Assembly (NCBI GenBank): GCA_025331565.1
Contig: JAFREQ010000035.1
Coordinates: 2,294,001 to 2,358,000, forward strand
DNA length: 64,000 nucleotides
Direction of reading: 5' to 3'
Source of the DNA: Holacanthus passer
Lineage: Eukaryota > Chordata > Actinopteri > Pomacanthidae
Both the position numbers and the translations under genes were made by a program. Below the pieces are notes generated by a model. The model worked only from the letters and a program-made list of their open reading frames with translations, made no database searches and was not told the DNA's origin. Shown in pieces: positions 23,301-31,894 of the stretch; positions within the stretch are counted from its first letter, which is position 1; every line of letters begins with the position of its first letter.

Positions 23301-26300
23301 TAATTACTGGGATGATTTCTTTTATGTCCCTCTCCACTTCTGGCCCTGTTTCTTCATGCATCAAAATTTTGGTTTACCTCTTTCTGTCTCTCTCTTGTCT
23401 TCCAGAGATCTGTCTGCTCACCAAGGGCAGACGAACTGCGAGCGTGCGTGCAGACACCTACTGTCGACTCTTCTCCCTCTCTGTTGACCATTTCAATGAG
23501 GTGCTGGAAGAGTACCCCATGATGCGACGCGCTTTCGAAACCGTCGCCATCGACCGATTGGACCGCATCGGTAAGACCTGCCTACATCTAATCCTTGTCC
23601 TGTCTGATTGGTCGAATCTCTTGCCTGTCATCGTGCCTTGTCGTCTTGTCTTTATCAGTATTCGTTTGCCTTTTTTCTTCATAAAAGCATTGTGTCTGCC
23701 ATCTTGTGCTGCATGACCTGTATGCTATCTTGTTTTCTTTTTCTTTCTTTCTTTTTTTTTCTTCTTTTTTTTTAACTTCCGTCTCTTTGTCTTAAATAAC
23801 ATTAAAGAAAATTTGTTGTAACCAGCATTAATCCTTCTAAAGAACCAAAGTAGAGTTTTGTGGTTGGATTAACTGGAAGGCAGTGCATGTCGCTGTCCGG
23901 GAGGGAGTCAGTTCGCCCCCTCGTTGGTTTGGTGTTGACCCCCCCACTGGATGCCAGCGAGTGGATGGAAGCTAACCTCACATGCATGTGTGTCTGGCCC
24001 TCTTTCCACTCATCTGCACTCCTGGGTATGAGCAGCACCCCACCCCATATGTCAAAATCAACCAGACCCTGTCAACAAAAGAAACAAAGAGCAGGGCCAG
24101 GTGACATCAGGGAGTCGTTTCAGGCACTAACGTCCCCACATCCATCAGGTCCGGCCCAGTTTGCTAACAGGCGGGACCCTGTATAGTCTCAGCTATACCT
24201 TCATCAACAATGCTTCCTTACTGTCACTGTCTATTGTCACTGAGCAACATTTAAAGAACTTGGCCTTGATATTAGAATTGAAATAGAATAAGCGATTCAG
24301 ACGCACATGGATTTGTTTGAAAAAGGGGCACATGTATGTAATGCAAACAGGGCAATAATTGGTTGCATTGACCCTTAAGTTGCACTTATGTCTCCCACTC
24401 CTCTTTTAACAGTCTGCTCTAATACTTTGATTGGAACTGGCACATTGATCCATTAGACATGTAGAAGATATGATGAAGTGAAAGTGTGATATGAAAGATT
24501 TCTTTTTTAACTGTCTTTGCCTTTGCTTATATTTTGCTGCATTAGCCATATGTATCGTTTTGAAATGATAATGTTCTCCTTTTATTACCCTTTATATATA
24601 AATAAGAAGCACGTTTCATGGAGAGAGAAACATTTCGGCGCACTCTGTTACTCCTACATTTCCTATGACATGTCAGTGTGCAGAGAGGATTATTGTCATC
24701 ATGTGTCAGATACTGCTGTACATATTCGGATCAGATCTGGTGTTACCCAAACCATGTTTATTAGAAAATCAGATGTGTCTTGAAGAGGCAGGTAAAGATT
24801 TAATAATTTAACATGTGTGAATAGCAGCCATTTAATTCCTATAGCACATTATTGTTTTCAGCTGCTGTCAGCGAGGCCATATAGCAGAATCTCATGTTAA
24901 TGTTAGCACTTATTTGTCATGATACATTACTTGAGCATTTTCCATAAAAAGAAAACAGAATCAAAGCCAAATTAGTAAAATATTAAACCTTAAGAATAAA
25001 TAAAGCAATTAAAATTTAAAGCATATGAATCAGCCAGAACAAAAAGAGCTAGAAGGAAAATAAGACTGAATTAAAAATTTAAATTGCCCTCAGGATGAAA
25101 ATGAGTAAAGCTTCAGATCGTTCAGGTTATTCCAGGTTGCAGGTGCACAATAAACTGGATTTTCCAAGCTCAGTAAAAACAACTGGCACCTGCAACGCAA
25201 TCCAATCATAAAACATATCACATAAAACTCTGTCTTCCTTTGTAACGCAGAAACAGAAAAACAGATTTTTAAAGCTCATTATTATTTATTCTGCTGGAAG
25301 AATCTGTTAAATAAAGCACTTTTGAAATGATTTATCGTTGAAAACATTAGCTTTTATGGCAACATCATGTATTAGTCATCTTCTCAGTGCGTTGCCTCCG
25401 GCTTCACCAATAAAGCCGCTTTCTTGTCAACAAACTTTTATGCCTACTAATAAAACTACAGACCATAATGTTTGGTGATTTGTTTCTCTTTCGTATTAAC
25501 CAGAAACAAACAATATCACCTGAATATAAAACTAAAGCTGAATTTGCATAATGACAGTGTGCCAATGTTGTCTCATATCAGTGGTTGAGCTTGCAGTCTG
25601 TATCTACTTTTCTGTTATTGTTGTTTTTCTTTGTCATGGCTTTGTATTTGTGTATTATTTTGCCTGACACAGGCACATCCATATTGAATTGATTATTGAA
25701 ATACTGTAGTGTCAGGCAAGTCAGCAACAAGCAGTGAACAATAGATCTGGAACGAGAGTCGATAGAGTCGATCAGAAAGCAGCAACAGATGTGTGTCACT
25801 GTTGAGACGACCTTTTCTCCTCAGAAGTATGTTCAGATGCAGCTATTTTTATATCAAAATATCTGAGAAACCATGTCTGCAAAAGATGATATTAACCAAA
25901 TCATGCTAGATGTGCATCAATTTTTATTCCTATGATATCTGCTCATGGCAGCTGAAGCCAGACAAATAAAACCACAACCCCGATTCCAAAAAAGCTGGGA
26001 CGCTGTGCAAAACATAAATAAAACAGAATGTGATCATTTGTTAATCCTATTTGACATATATTCAATTGAAAACTGTAAAAAGACAATATATTTAATATTT
26101 GACCTCATCAACTTCATTGATTTTTGTAAATATCTGCTCATTCTGAATTTGATGGCAGCAACACGTTTCAAACAAGTTGGGACAGGAGCAACAAAAGACT
26201 GTGAAAGTTGTGGACTGATCCAAAAACACCTGTTTGGATCATTCCACAGGTAAACAGGTTGATTGGTAACAGGTGATAGTATCATGATTGGGTATGAAAG

Positions 26301-29300
26301 GTTCATCCTGGAAAGACTCAGTCGTTCACAAGCAAGGATGGAGAGAGGTTCAACACTTTGTCAAACACATGATTGGATAAAGGAGATTAATACATGTTTG
26401 TTTGCAAATGATTGCGTTCTGTTTTTATTCATGTTTCACACAACGTCCCAACTTTTTTGGAATTGAGGTTGTACTTGTTAGAGTTTAGGGAAAGAATGTG
26501 GTACTCACTACGCTGATTCTAGTTTAATACAGGACACAAACCTGCACCTCTAGCTTTGTACTTCCATCCACCCAAACATCAACACCCACACTTTCCACTG
26601 TGTTATAGGAATGTCACACTATTTCTTGCATTGGAACTAAACACTGATAACAAACTGTGAAGTAGCTGCATATGAGCGTAATTCACAGGAGACAAGGTTG
26701 TATTTTTTTGCACTAGAATAAAATAAAAAAAATAAAAACATAATCTTTATTTGCCCTGTAGTGAAGTGTATGGATTTGTGCCCTTCACAACATGCTGTAA
26801 GCCCTTTGGCCTCAACAGTCCAAATCTACATTTGCCCTTTTTACGAGAGCTACCAGCTTTTCACAGAGCTTAATGTTAGAAAATGACACTCTGGCTGACA
26901 CTTCCCAGAGTGATATAGATTCGATCCATCCTTTCAGACTAACCATGAAGGGGGTTTTGTCTCATACGAGGGAAGATACTTTGTCATGATCCGTGCTGGT
27001 TGTATCGTTTCTATATATGAACTGCATTTGGTTACATGCTTGTCTTGCTCTAAAAAGGAAAGAAAAAAAAAAGTAACCATGCTTTGAAACCCATAACGTG
27101 TTGCACATTTGACATTATCTTTTATCTATCTAAAAATTATTTGACCAGGAGTCCGTCTTGAGACGAGCACATCTCGTTTTCAAGAGTGTCCTGGCCGACG
27201 AGTAGGCATCAGGTAAACACTTTATTCCAATTCCAATATTCGAACAGGGACAAATTGACCTATGGAGGCTTGCTAAATGGATCCGGTCTCAAATTCATCC
27301 TCCAAGAGTTTGACCTTTAGCTGAAGGTTACATTAACTGTTTACCCCACCCACACCAGTCCTGCAGATGTTTTGATGGACACTTCAAAATGTCAAAAGCT
27401 AAGACAATCAAAGAAACAAAAAGATATCTCATTCAGTGTCACATGCCATGTTTATTTTGTAACAGACTTTTCACAGAATAATCAACTGGATTATGAAGAC
27501 ATGCTCAGCTCTATTGGTGTGACATTTCTTTTTTTTTAATTTAATCTTTGAATCCTTTGTTCAAAGTGTATTCACAACTTAAGCCATGTCTGCAGATTAG
27601 TAAAAACTTTACTAATGCAATGCCACACACACTTTTTGTTACATGCAGAAATCTCATTTCATTATTTATTCATGTTTTCACCAATAAAAAAAAAACAACA
27701 GTTTGTTTCTGATTGTCTGACTTGAAATATGAATTCTGTCTTTTGTGTAAATAATTTGGGATTTTTCTCAACTAATTAAAGGAAAGTTAATTTCATTTTT
27801 AGACACAGAGCTACAGTGATGACATGTTGACCACATGTGGAGGGCAAAAGTTTATTTAATCTAGTAAGAATCGTTTTCTCACACACTTACACCAGTTATC
27901 CTTTCTAAAGTAAATGATGTATGAAATAAACCTCAGCAAGAAGAAAGTGAATATATTTCCTGCAGTGACTCATAAAACAAATTTAAGTTTATTAGAGATT
28001 ACTTATCAAATTGCCTTGTATAATTTCTCTGTTAAGCCTTGAATGCATCTCAAAATTTGTGTTTTTTTTAACAAATACAGCCTCATTATTTCTATGATGT
28101 TTGTTAATGTGATGATGTTTGTGTTTTGCTCGTTTTTTTATTTGTTTGTTTGGTGTGATAGTTGGCTTTCAGACTGTTTTACAAAGATTATGTTTTGGAG
28201 TTCAGATATGGGTTAATTACTGTATTAATATTTTATGAAATCATATTAATGGGTGAACTTTGTATATTGAAATAATCTAACTGGTTCTGACAAATCAGCG
28301 ACACATTACTGTAATTGCATTATTTTCAAATGGTGATTCGACCCATATCTGATCAGTTTTTATTTAAATTTTATATGTAAAAAAACAAAACCTTTCTTTA
28401 CCCATGAGTGGTGTTTATGTACATTTTGTTTATGTTTTTATTTGTTTGTTTGTTTGTTTTCATTTTGTTTTAAGGGATAATATTATTTTACAATCTGTTG
28501 CTAATGTTTCAAAGTCAGTCCAAAGTTTTTAGACATGATCACAAATGACTGCTGGCATTCATTGGGAAAACAGTCCAGAATATTTTGAATATAATATATA
28601 TAATGTACAGAATAAGTTTAAGTTTAAAGTGCCTAATTTTCTCTTCCATAGTGGGGTGTTTACTGTGTAGGTTAAGAAGCATTTAAGGCAGAGTCAAATT
28701 CTTCAGCTCCTCTTGTTTGGGCTGCTGAACGCTAAATGCATAACAGTTGACTTTAAGTAATATTTTTTATATAGTATTTATTCTATTAATGCACAATAGA
28801 TAGATCATTTTCTCTGACGGAAAACATTCTTTTTTTTGCTATAGCCATGATGTAGTATGGAAAAATAGTAGTTTTCTAGGAGAAGATGTGAAGTGAAACA
28901 TTTTACTTAGAAAAAATTGAATGTCTATGTAGATCTAAAAGTCTGTTTATTCTTTGATAAGAGTCTATTTATCTTGTGCACAGCCCTTATCTGATCAAAT
29001 AGAGAGGATAAAATCCTAAAGAGAGATTAGAGGAGAAGAAGAGGACAGAGGAAGGGGCAGCAGAAACAGATAAGACAGTCAGCAAACTGTGATGCATCAT
29101 AATATTTTAATACCCCTGTGTTGAACTACTAGGAAACATTCAGATCCTCACAGGTTTAATTTGGAGAAGTAATGAATGTGTGTTGTCCTTCCCATCTGCA
29201 GAGTTTAACCCTGTCATCTTTAAAAATGCGATGAGAGCAGCTTTGTAAGTTAACAGTAGTCTTACACGTGGTGCTAGTCTCTAGCCCTTAATCGCCCGAC

Positions 29301-31894
29301 CCTGTAGTGACTGTGACTAAATGAACAACGTCAAACGGAGGACTTGATCCCTGAGAAACGGCTGCAAAAACATAACATCAATCCATTTTCAAAGTCCGCT
29401 CGTATAGCTGAACGCGCGGCTCGTTGGCAGCCTTGAGACGAGAGGAAGCCGTCCAGCAGACGCAGCTCGACTGTAAACTCGGTGCAGAAATCTCCTGCCC
29501 TCAAGGACGGGGCATAATGATTGATAGACTGTGGCTAAAGCCTTCAGTGCACTAAAAGTCAACTCTGTCTTCTTTATAATGCTTCGCAGCCTGTCGATAC
29601 ACAAGGTCAACAGGAATAAGAGGAAACGCATCCTCCGAATAAATTCAAACGCAGTCGCTCGAAGGAAAAGATGTTAAATAGATCTTCATTATTGTCAAAT
29701 GTGGCGATTCTATGTACAAAAGACCAGTTTCAAGACGTCTTTCATGCTTTTAGAACCGCTTTTAGCAGCATTTTACCACAGTTTTGCTCCCAAACTCCCA
29801 AAGTCACAGAAGTGCCTGGTGTTTAAAGAAGCCATCTGTCAAGCTTTTATTATCACAATCCATGACTTGTGACAGGCTGGCGAAGATTTCCAGGCCTGTG
29901 GGCTCAAAATTCACTTTATAGAGCATAAAATAACTCTTTGTTTACTGCATTAAGTAAAAATGCATTACCACATTATTATTATTAAGTTTGTAGTCAAATT
30001 ATTAAGATTTTATTTTTAAAAGTGAATGAATGAATCTTCCATGCAAATATGAATAAGATAACAGCAATCTGTGGTAAAATGAGTAAAGTTTAGTTCTCCA
30101 TAAAGATATTTAATGTATAATTATATTTACAATCTGTACCCAGTGAGGTAGTGTGTTAGGAATAGATCTTTGTGGCTTCCTTTGCTTGTTTTTATTGTCA
30201 CCTTGTTCATAAATATAAGAAAAAATTATTCTAAGTGTTCTTGTGATGTGTTTTAGCAGTTTGAGTTGTCATTGTGATTTAAATAGAATGTGGCTTTAAA
30301 TTTATTCTTAGAGATTAGAGTTTTTGTCTTTTCTTAGAGAGAAAAAAAAACTGTCCAGTAATGTGATGTGTGGGTACAACTCATCAGTATTCTTCTGTGT
30401 TTCATTGTCCACATCAGCACCTTCAGTCTACGCTCTCACATCACACTTTCAGTAATCTTTGTCTCCTTATGTGTCCTTCACTCCTTTCAAACTGTATATT
30501 TCCCATAGTCATCACCATTCAGTGTCCTTCACACTTTTTATTCAATATGACAGATGTTAGTGGATGTGAAAAGATGCAGCTTGTAAGATTGAAGGAATTC
30601 ATATTTATATTTTTAGTGGAATCAAGAAGATGAAGCACATCTGTTGGTACAAAAAAAAGCAAATGCGCTAAAGACTAAAACATACAAGCTGCATCTTTAT
30701 CATTACTGTCTTGAACCCTGCCCTTTTCCTGTGGTTTAGGGCAACCAAAGTTTGCCATGGCTTTATGTGCTCACCTCTCCTGACTGCACCCCAACAGGGA
30801 AGAAGAACTCCTTGCTGCTGCAGAAGTTCCAGAAGGATCTGAACGCCGGCGTTTTCAACACGCAGGAGAACGAGATATTGAAGCAGATTATCCGTCAGGA
30901 CAGGGAGATGGTGATGATGGTGGACCGCAAGCAGTCAGTCACCGGGATGAACTCAACTCCAATGTCAGGAAACTCCATCATTAACTCACCCGCCCAGCCG
31001 CCCTTCCCCACCGCCTTCGGCACCAATCAGCTCCAGCAGTCCTCCGTCCCCATGACCTACAGTGCTTCAGCTATTGCCAATGCTTCTGCTGCCCGCATGC
31101 TGCCGGCCGCCGCCGCCGCCGCAGCACAGGGCATCTACCCTGCTCCCAGTCTCTCTCACGGCAACCTCAACTCTTCCTTAACCAACCCACAGACCCCGCT
31201 CCAGCAGCAGGGAGCCATCATGTCTCCCTGCTCCTTCACGGCCGCCATGTGCAGTCCACCTGTGCAGACCCCTCTGGCCAGCCGGAGCTTCCAGTACGGC
31301 TCTCGCACGGCCTCCCAGCTGTCGCTTATCCAGCAGCCCATCGCCCAACCGTCTCTATCCACACAGCAACAGCTTGCCCAGCAGCCCGCCGCCTCGACTG
31401 CAGCCGCGGCCTCTGCGACCCAGCAGCAGCAGCCGTCACCTCAGCAGCAGCAGCAGGTCCCCTCGCCTCAGCGGGGAGACATGCAGAAGAGCACACAGGC
31501 TCTTCAGTCCGGCAGCTTGAGTCGAGATGTTAGACACTTATCGGCCTCCCAACCATCACTGCCACACGACACATCTCTGGGGCCCAGAGCACCCCCATCC
31601 TCAGGAGACTCTCTGGCCTCCATCGTGCCACCGACGGCGGCGGCGATCCAGGGGATGAATCTGCAGAGCGGCATCCGCACCACAGTGCCCCAGCGGGTCA
31701 ATTTATTCCGCCAGATGTCGTCAGGAGCGCTGCCCCCCGTGCGCTCGGCCGCGGCAGCAGCGGCGGCGGCGGCAGTGGCGGCGGCGTCATCATCCTCGAC
31801 CCAGCACAGGGAATCCCCCGGATCTAGGAGAGATTCTGTCCTGAGCAGTACAGAGACTGAGCAAGACAAAATGCGTTTTGCATCAAATTTATGA
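6949..31894 (+). CDS. hcn1: HCN1 channel, partial (exons 4-8): hyperpolarization-activated cyclic-nucleotide-gated K+/Na+ channel 1
   Basis: The coding join is 6949-7167, 13234-13380, 17059-17299, 23406-23570, 30798-31894. It gives 1869 nt: 622 codons plus a stop, with no frame break. The product is the pore-to-C-terminus part of the tetrameric plasma-membrane channel that carries Ih, the pacemaker current of neurons and photoreceptors. In order it has an NVS N-glycosylation sequon, pore helix, CIGYG filter, S6, C-linker, cyclic-nucleotide-binding domain and a long tail ending in SNL, the tripeptide bound by the TPR protein TRIP8b/PEX5R. HCN1 rather than HCN2-4 is indicated by MSDLWITML, MFVGHATA and the tail blocks STQAL, LSASQPSLPH, TVPQRV and RFASNL. 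Exon sizes 219, 147, 241 and 165 nt match what I recall for mammalian HCN genes. The N-terminus and S1-S5 lie upstream. Unusual points are an Arg after the filter and Ala/Gln runs in the tail. Confidence 0.96.
7635..7656. repeat. Poly(T) tract, 22 bases
   Basis: An uninterrupted T run in intron 4. It could be the reversed poly(A) tail of an old retroposed insertion or simple slippage. No flanking retroelement could be identified. Confidence 0.8.
8113..8299 (-). repeat. Short dispersed fish repeat, reversed orientation
   Basis: It contains TGATAGTAAACCGAGTA and CATTTAATAGACCAAATGAT, degenerate versions of words in the reverse strand of the repeat at 8300. The end nearest 8300 is truncated, so the two copies meet head to head. 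Confidence 0.5.
8300..8540 (+). repeat. Short dispersed fish repeat (GCTGCAACTA family)
   Basis: It begins GGCTGCAACTAGTGATTTTC, runs through ATCGATTAAAATG and TTTCTCGGTTAATAAT, and ends near ATTGCTTCAGTTCTA. This is the layout of a percomorph repeat with GCTGCAACTA-type ends. It has no coding capacity. Related copies lie at 1630, 8113, 19023 and 35962. Confidence 0.6.
10374..10870. mobile_element. Fold-back non-autonomous element (about 500 bp)
   Basis: The left end AAAGGAGTAGTTCAACATGT continues into TTGGGAAATTTGCTTATTCA. The right end reads GAGCAAATTTCCCTTGTTGA then ACTATTTCTTT, its imperfect reverse complement. Inner blocks also pair: CATGTCTGTGCATTAAATGA and GAAGCTACAGCC on the left against GAGCTTCATGTTTAACACAT on the right. 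I recognise this as a common percomorph palindromic repeat. No transposase is present, so mobilisation would need a partner in trans. Confidence 0.65.
13234..13380 (+). CDS. hcn1: hcn1 exon 5: C-linker
   Basis: The exon is 147 nt (49 codons, phase 0 at both ends), with a TAG acceptor before 13234 and a GTGAGA donor from 13381. The translation starts [20 protein letters not shown] and continues through IHDYYEHRYQGKIFDEDNIL to NDPLKE. This is the helical C-linker that couples the cyclic-nucleotide domain to the S6 gate and mediates tetrameric contacts. It is close to the mammalian sequence, with conservative changes such as DEDNILSEL and PLKE. Confidence 0.97.
13381..17058 (+). other. hcn1: hcn1 intron 5
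   Basis: A 3678-bp intron with a GTGAGA donor and a pyrimidine tract plus CAG acceptor at 17056-17058. It includes a CpG-rich patch at about 14085-14340 and two high-complexity stretches (about 15090-15560 and 16440-16640) that look more like conserved regulatory DNA than repeats. I see no further exon. Confidence 0.9.
14085..14340. other. CpG-rich patch inside intron 5
   Basis: CpG is markedly denser than in the flanking intron, for example around GGAGTCGACCCCAGACGCTC and GAGTCGCGCCGGAGC. An ATTTAAAGG word that could serve as a TATA-like element lies near 14177-14185. It is a possible internal regulatory island, but no transcript evidence is available. Confidence 0.4.
17059..17299 (+). CDS. 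hcn1: hcn1 exon 6: end of C-linker and first half of the cyclic-nucleotide-binding domain
   Basis: The exon is 241 nt, starting in phase 0 and ending after one base of a codon, with a CAG acceptor and a GTAAAG donor. It encodes EIVNFNCRKLVATMPLF, then ADPNFVTGMLSKLKFEVFQ, YIIREGTVGKKMYFIQHGV and KEMKLTDGSYFG. This forms the beta-roll of the CNBD. The last base (G) plus AG from exon 7 makes the Glu of FGEICLL, the residue known in HCN2 (E582) to contact the cAMP ribose. That codon is therefore split by intron 6. Differences from human HCN1 are mild, for example FNKEM for SSKEM. Confidence 0.97.
17636..17658. repeat. (CA)n microsatellite
   Basis: About eleven CA units in intron 6, after a C-rich, pyrimidine-rich stretch. 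Confidence 0.9.
19023..19243 (+). repeat. Short dispersed fish repeat (GCTGCAACTA family)
   Basis: It begins GCTGCAACTCACATTTATTT, contains TTGACTGTTTTGTCCATAAA, and ends in CGAGTAATCGTTTCAGCTCTA. It is the plus-orientation relative of the copy at 8300. It is diverged and non-coding. Confidence 0.6.
20291..20332. repeat. (CT)n microsatellite
   Basis: About twenty CT units without interruption in intron 6. Confidence 0.95.
22472..22823 (+). mobile_element. Non-autonomous repeat with CAGTG termini
   Basis: The left end is CAGTGTTGGAAAGTACATTT. The right end is CTTCTTCCGCCACTG, whose reverse complement CAGTGGCGGAAGAAG is a short inverted repeat. The interior carries ACTCAAACACTATAGTTAAG, GAGATACTTTTATTAGTATT and CCACTACATTTATCTGATAG, typical of a very common percomorph repeat. 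It has no coding potential. Related pieces lie at 50400, 56905 and 62389. The TIR pattern suggests a small DNA transposon, but no clear target-site duplication is visible. Confidence 0.6.
23406..23570 (+). CDS. hcn1: hcn1 exon 7: phosphate-binding cassette and C-helix of the CNBD
   Basis: The exon is 165 nt, with a CAG acceptor and a GTAAGA donor. It completes the split Glu codon and encodes ICLLTKGRRTASVRADTY, the phosphate-binding cassette. By homology with HCN2, the second Arg of GRRTAS (R591 there) and the following Thr contact the cyclic phosphate, and both are present. RLFSLSVDHFNEVLEEYP and the C-helix MMRRAFETVAIDRLDRI follow. The last base starts the Gly codon finished in exon 8. All recognised cAMP-contact residues are intact, so a cAMP-responsive channel is expected. 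Confidence 0.97.
25974..26472 (+). mobile_element. Internally deleted Tc1/mariner-like element, copy 2 (both ends present)
   Basis: A 499-bp element with clear terminal inverted repeats. The left end ACAACCCCGATTCCAAAAAA continues GCTGGGACGCTGTG. The right end GTCCCAACTTTTTTGGAATT continues GAGGTTGT. It shares long near-identical blocks with the copy at 38066 and lacks the transposase core. The internal hairpin at 26210-26247 has one mismatch compared with copy 1. A TA target duplication is not evident at the ends. Confidence 0.75.
27143..27196. repeat. Imperfect hairpin, 54 bp
   Basis: The left arm GACCAGGAGTCCGTCTTGAG is followed by ACGAG. The right arm CTCGTTTTCAAGAGTGTCCT is followed by GGCC. 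The arms are near reverse complements around a CACAT loop. I have seen similar GACCAGG...CCTGGCC sequences as dispersed repeats in fish, but I cannot name the family. Confidence 0.45.
28955..29011. promoter_or_regulatory. Cluster of GATA-factor motifs in intron 7
   Basis: Three WGATAR matches (TGATAAG at 28955, TTATCT at 28969 and TTATCT at 28987) and one further GATAA at 29007 lie within 57 bp. The motif calls are direct; any enhancer role is inference. Confidence 0.3.
30798..31894 (+). CDS. hcn1: hcn1 exon 8: end of C-helix and cytoplasmic tail with stop
   Basis: The terminal coding exon has 1097 nt including TGA at 31892-31894. It opens with GKKNSLLLQKFQKDLNAGVF (Gly codon split), ending the C-helix. 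The long, low-complexity tail has conserved HCN1 islands: SPCSFTAAMCSPPVQTPL, SRTASQLSLIQQP, KSTQAL, HLSASQPSLPHD, TTVPQRVNLFRQMSSGALPP and the terminus RFASNL. Homopolymers are A7 (31106-31126), Q4 and Q5 (31421-31432, 31442-31456) and A9-V-A3 followed by S4 (31748-31798). Human HCN1 has a proline-rich segment at the last of these places. The SNL end is the known TRIP8b TPR-binding signal. An upstream in-frame ATG at 30752 is intronic and is not a start. Confidence 0.97.

Larger units (their letters stand above)
17300..23405 (+). other. hcn1: hcn1 intron 6
   Basis: A 6106-bp intron with a GTAAAG donor and a TCTTGTCTTCCAG acceptor. It contains CA and CT microsatellites, a short dispersed repeat at 19023, a CAGTG-ended repeat at 22472 and a perfect pol III B-box-like word (GGTTCGATTCC, 21039-21049). 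A high-complexity stretch at about 19990-20220 might be regulatory. I see no exon. Confidence 0.9.
23571..30797 (+). other. hcn1: hcn1 intron 7
   Basis: A 7227-bp intron with a GTAAGA donor and an acceptor ending CCCCAACAG at 30797. It contains a pyrimidine-rich tract (23731-23774), a complete Tc1-like derivative at 25974, an imperfect hairpin at 27143, a GATA-motif cluster near 28955-29011, long AT-rich sequence (27430-28900) and a CpG-containing complex stretch at about 29280-29660. Sequence at about 25025-25200 may be another worn repeat. No additional exon could be supported. Confidence 0.9.

Noticed and set aside
23860..24186. A 108-codon frame in intron 7
   Set aside because: The translation resembles nothing known and no supported splice signals connect it to the gene; it may be complex regulatory DNA instead.
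30752..30797. An in-frame ATG upstream of exon 8 giving a slightly longer 380-codon frame
   Set aside because: The acceptor CCCCAACAG at 30797 and the match of GKKNSLLLQKF to HCN1 place this stretch in intron 7; the ATG is a chance extension.
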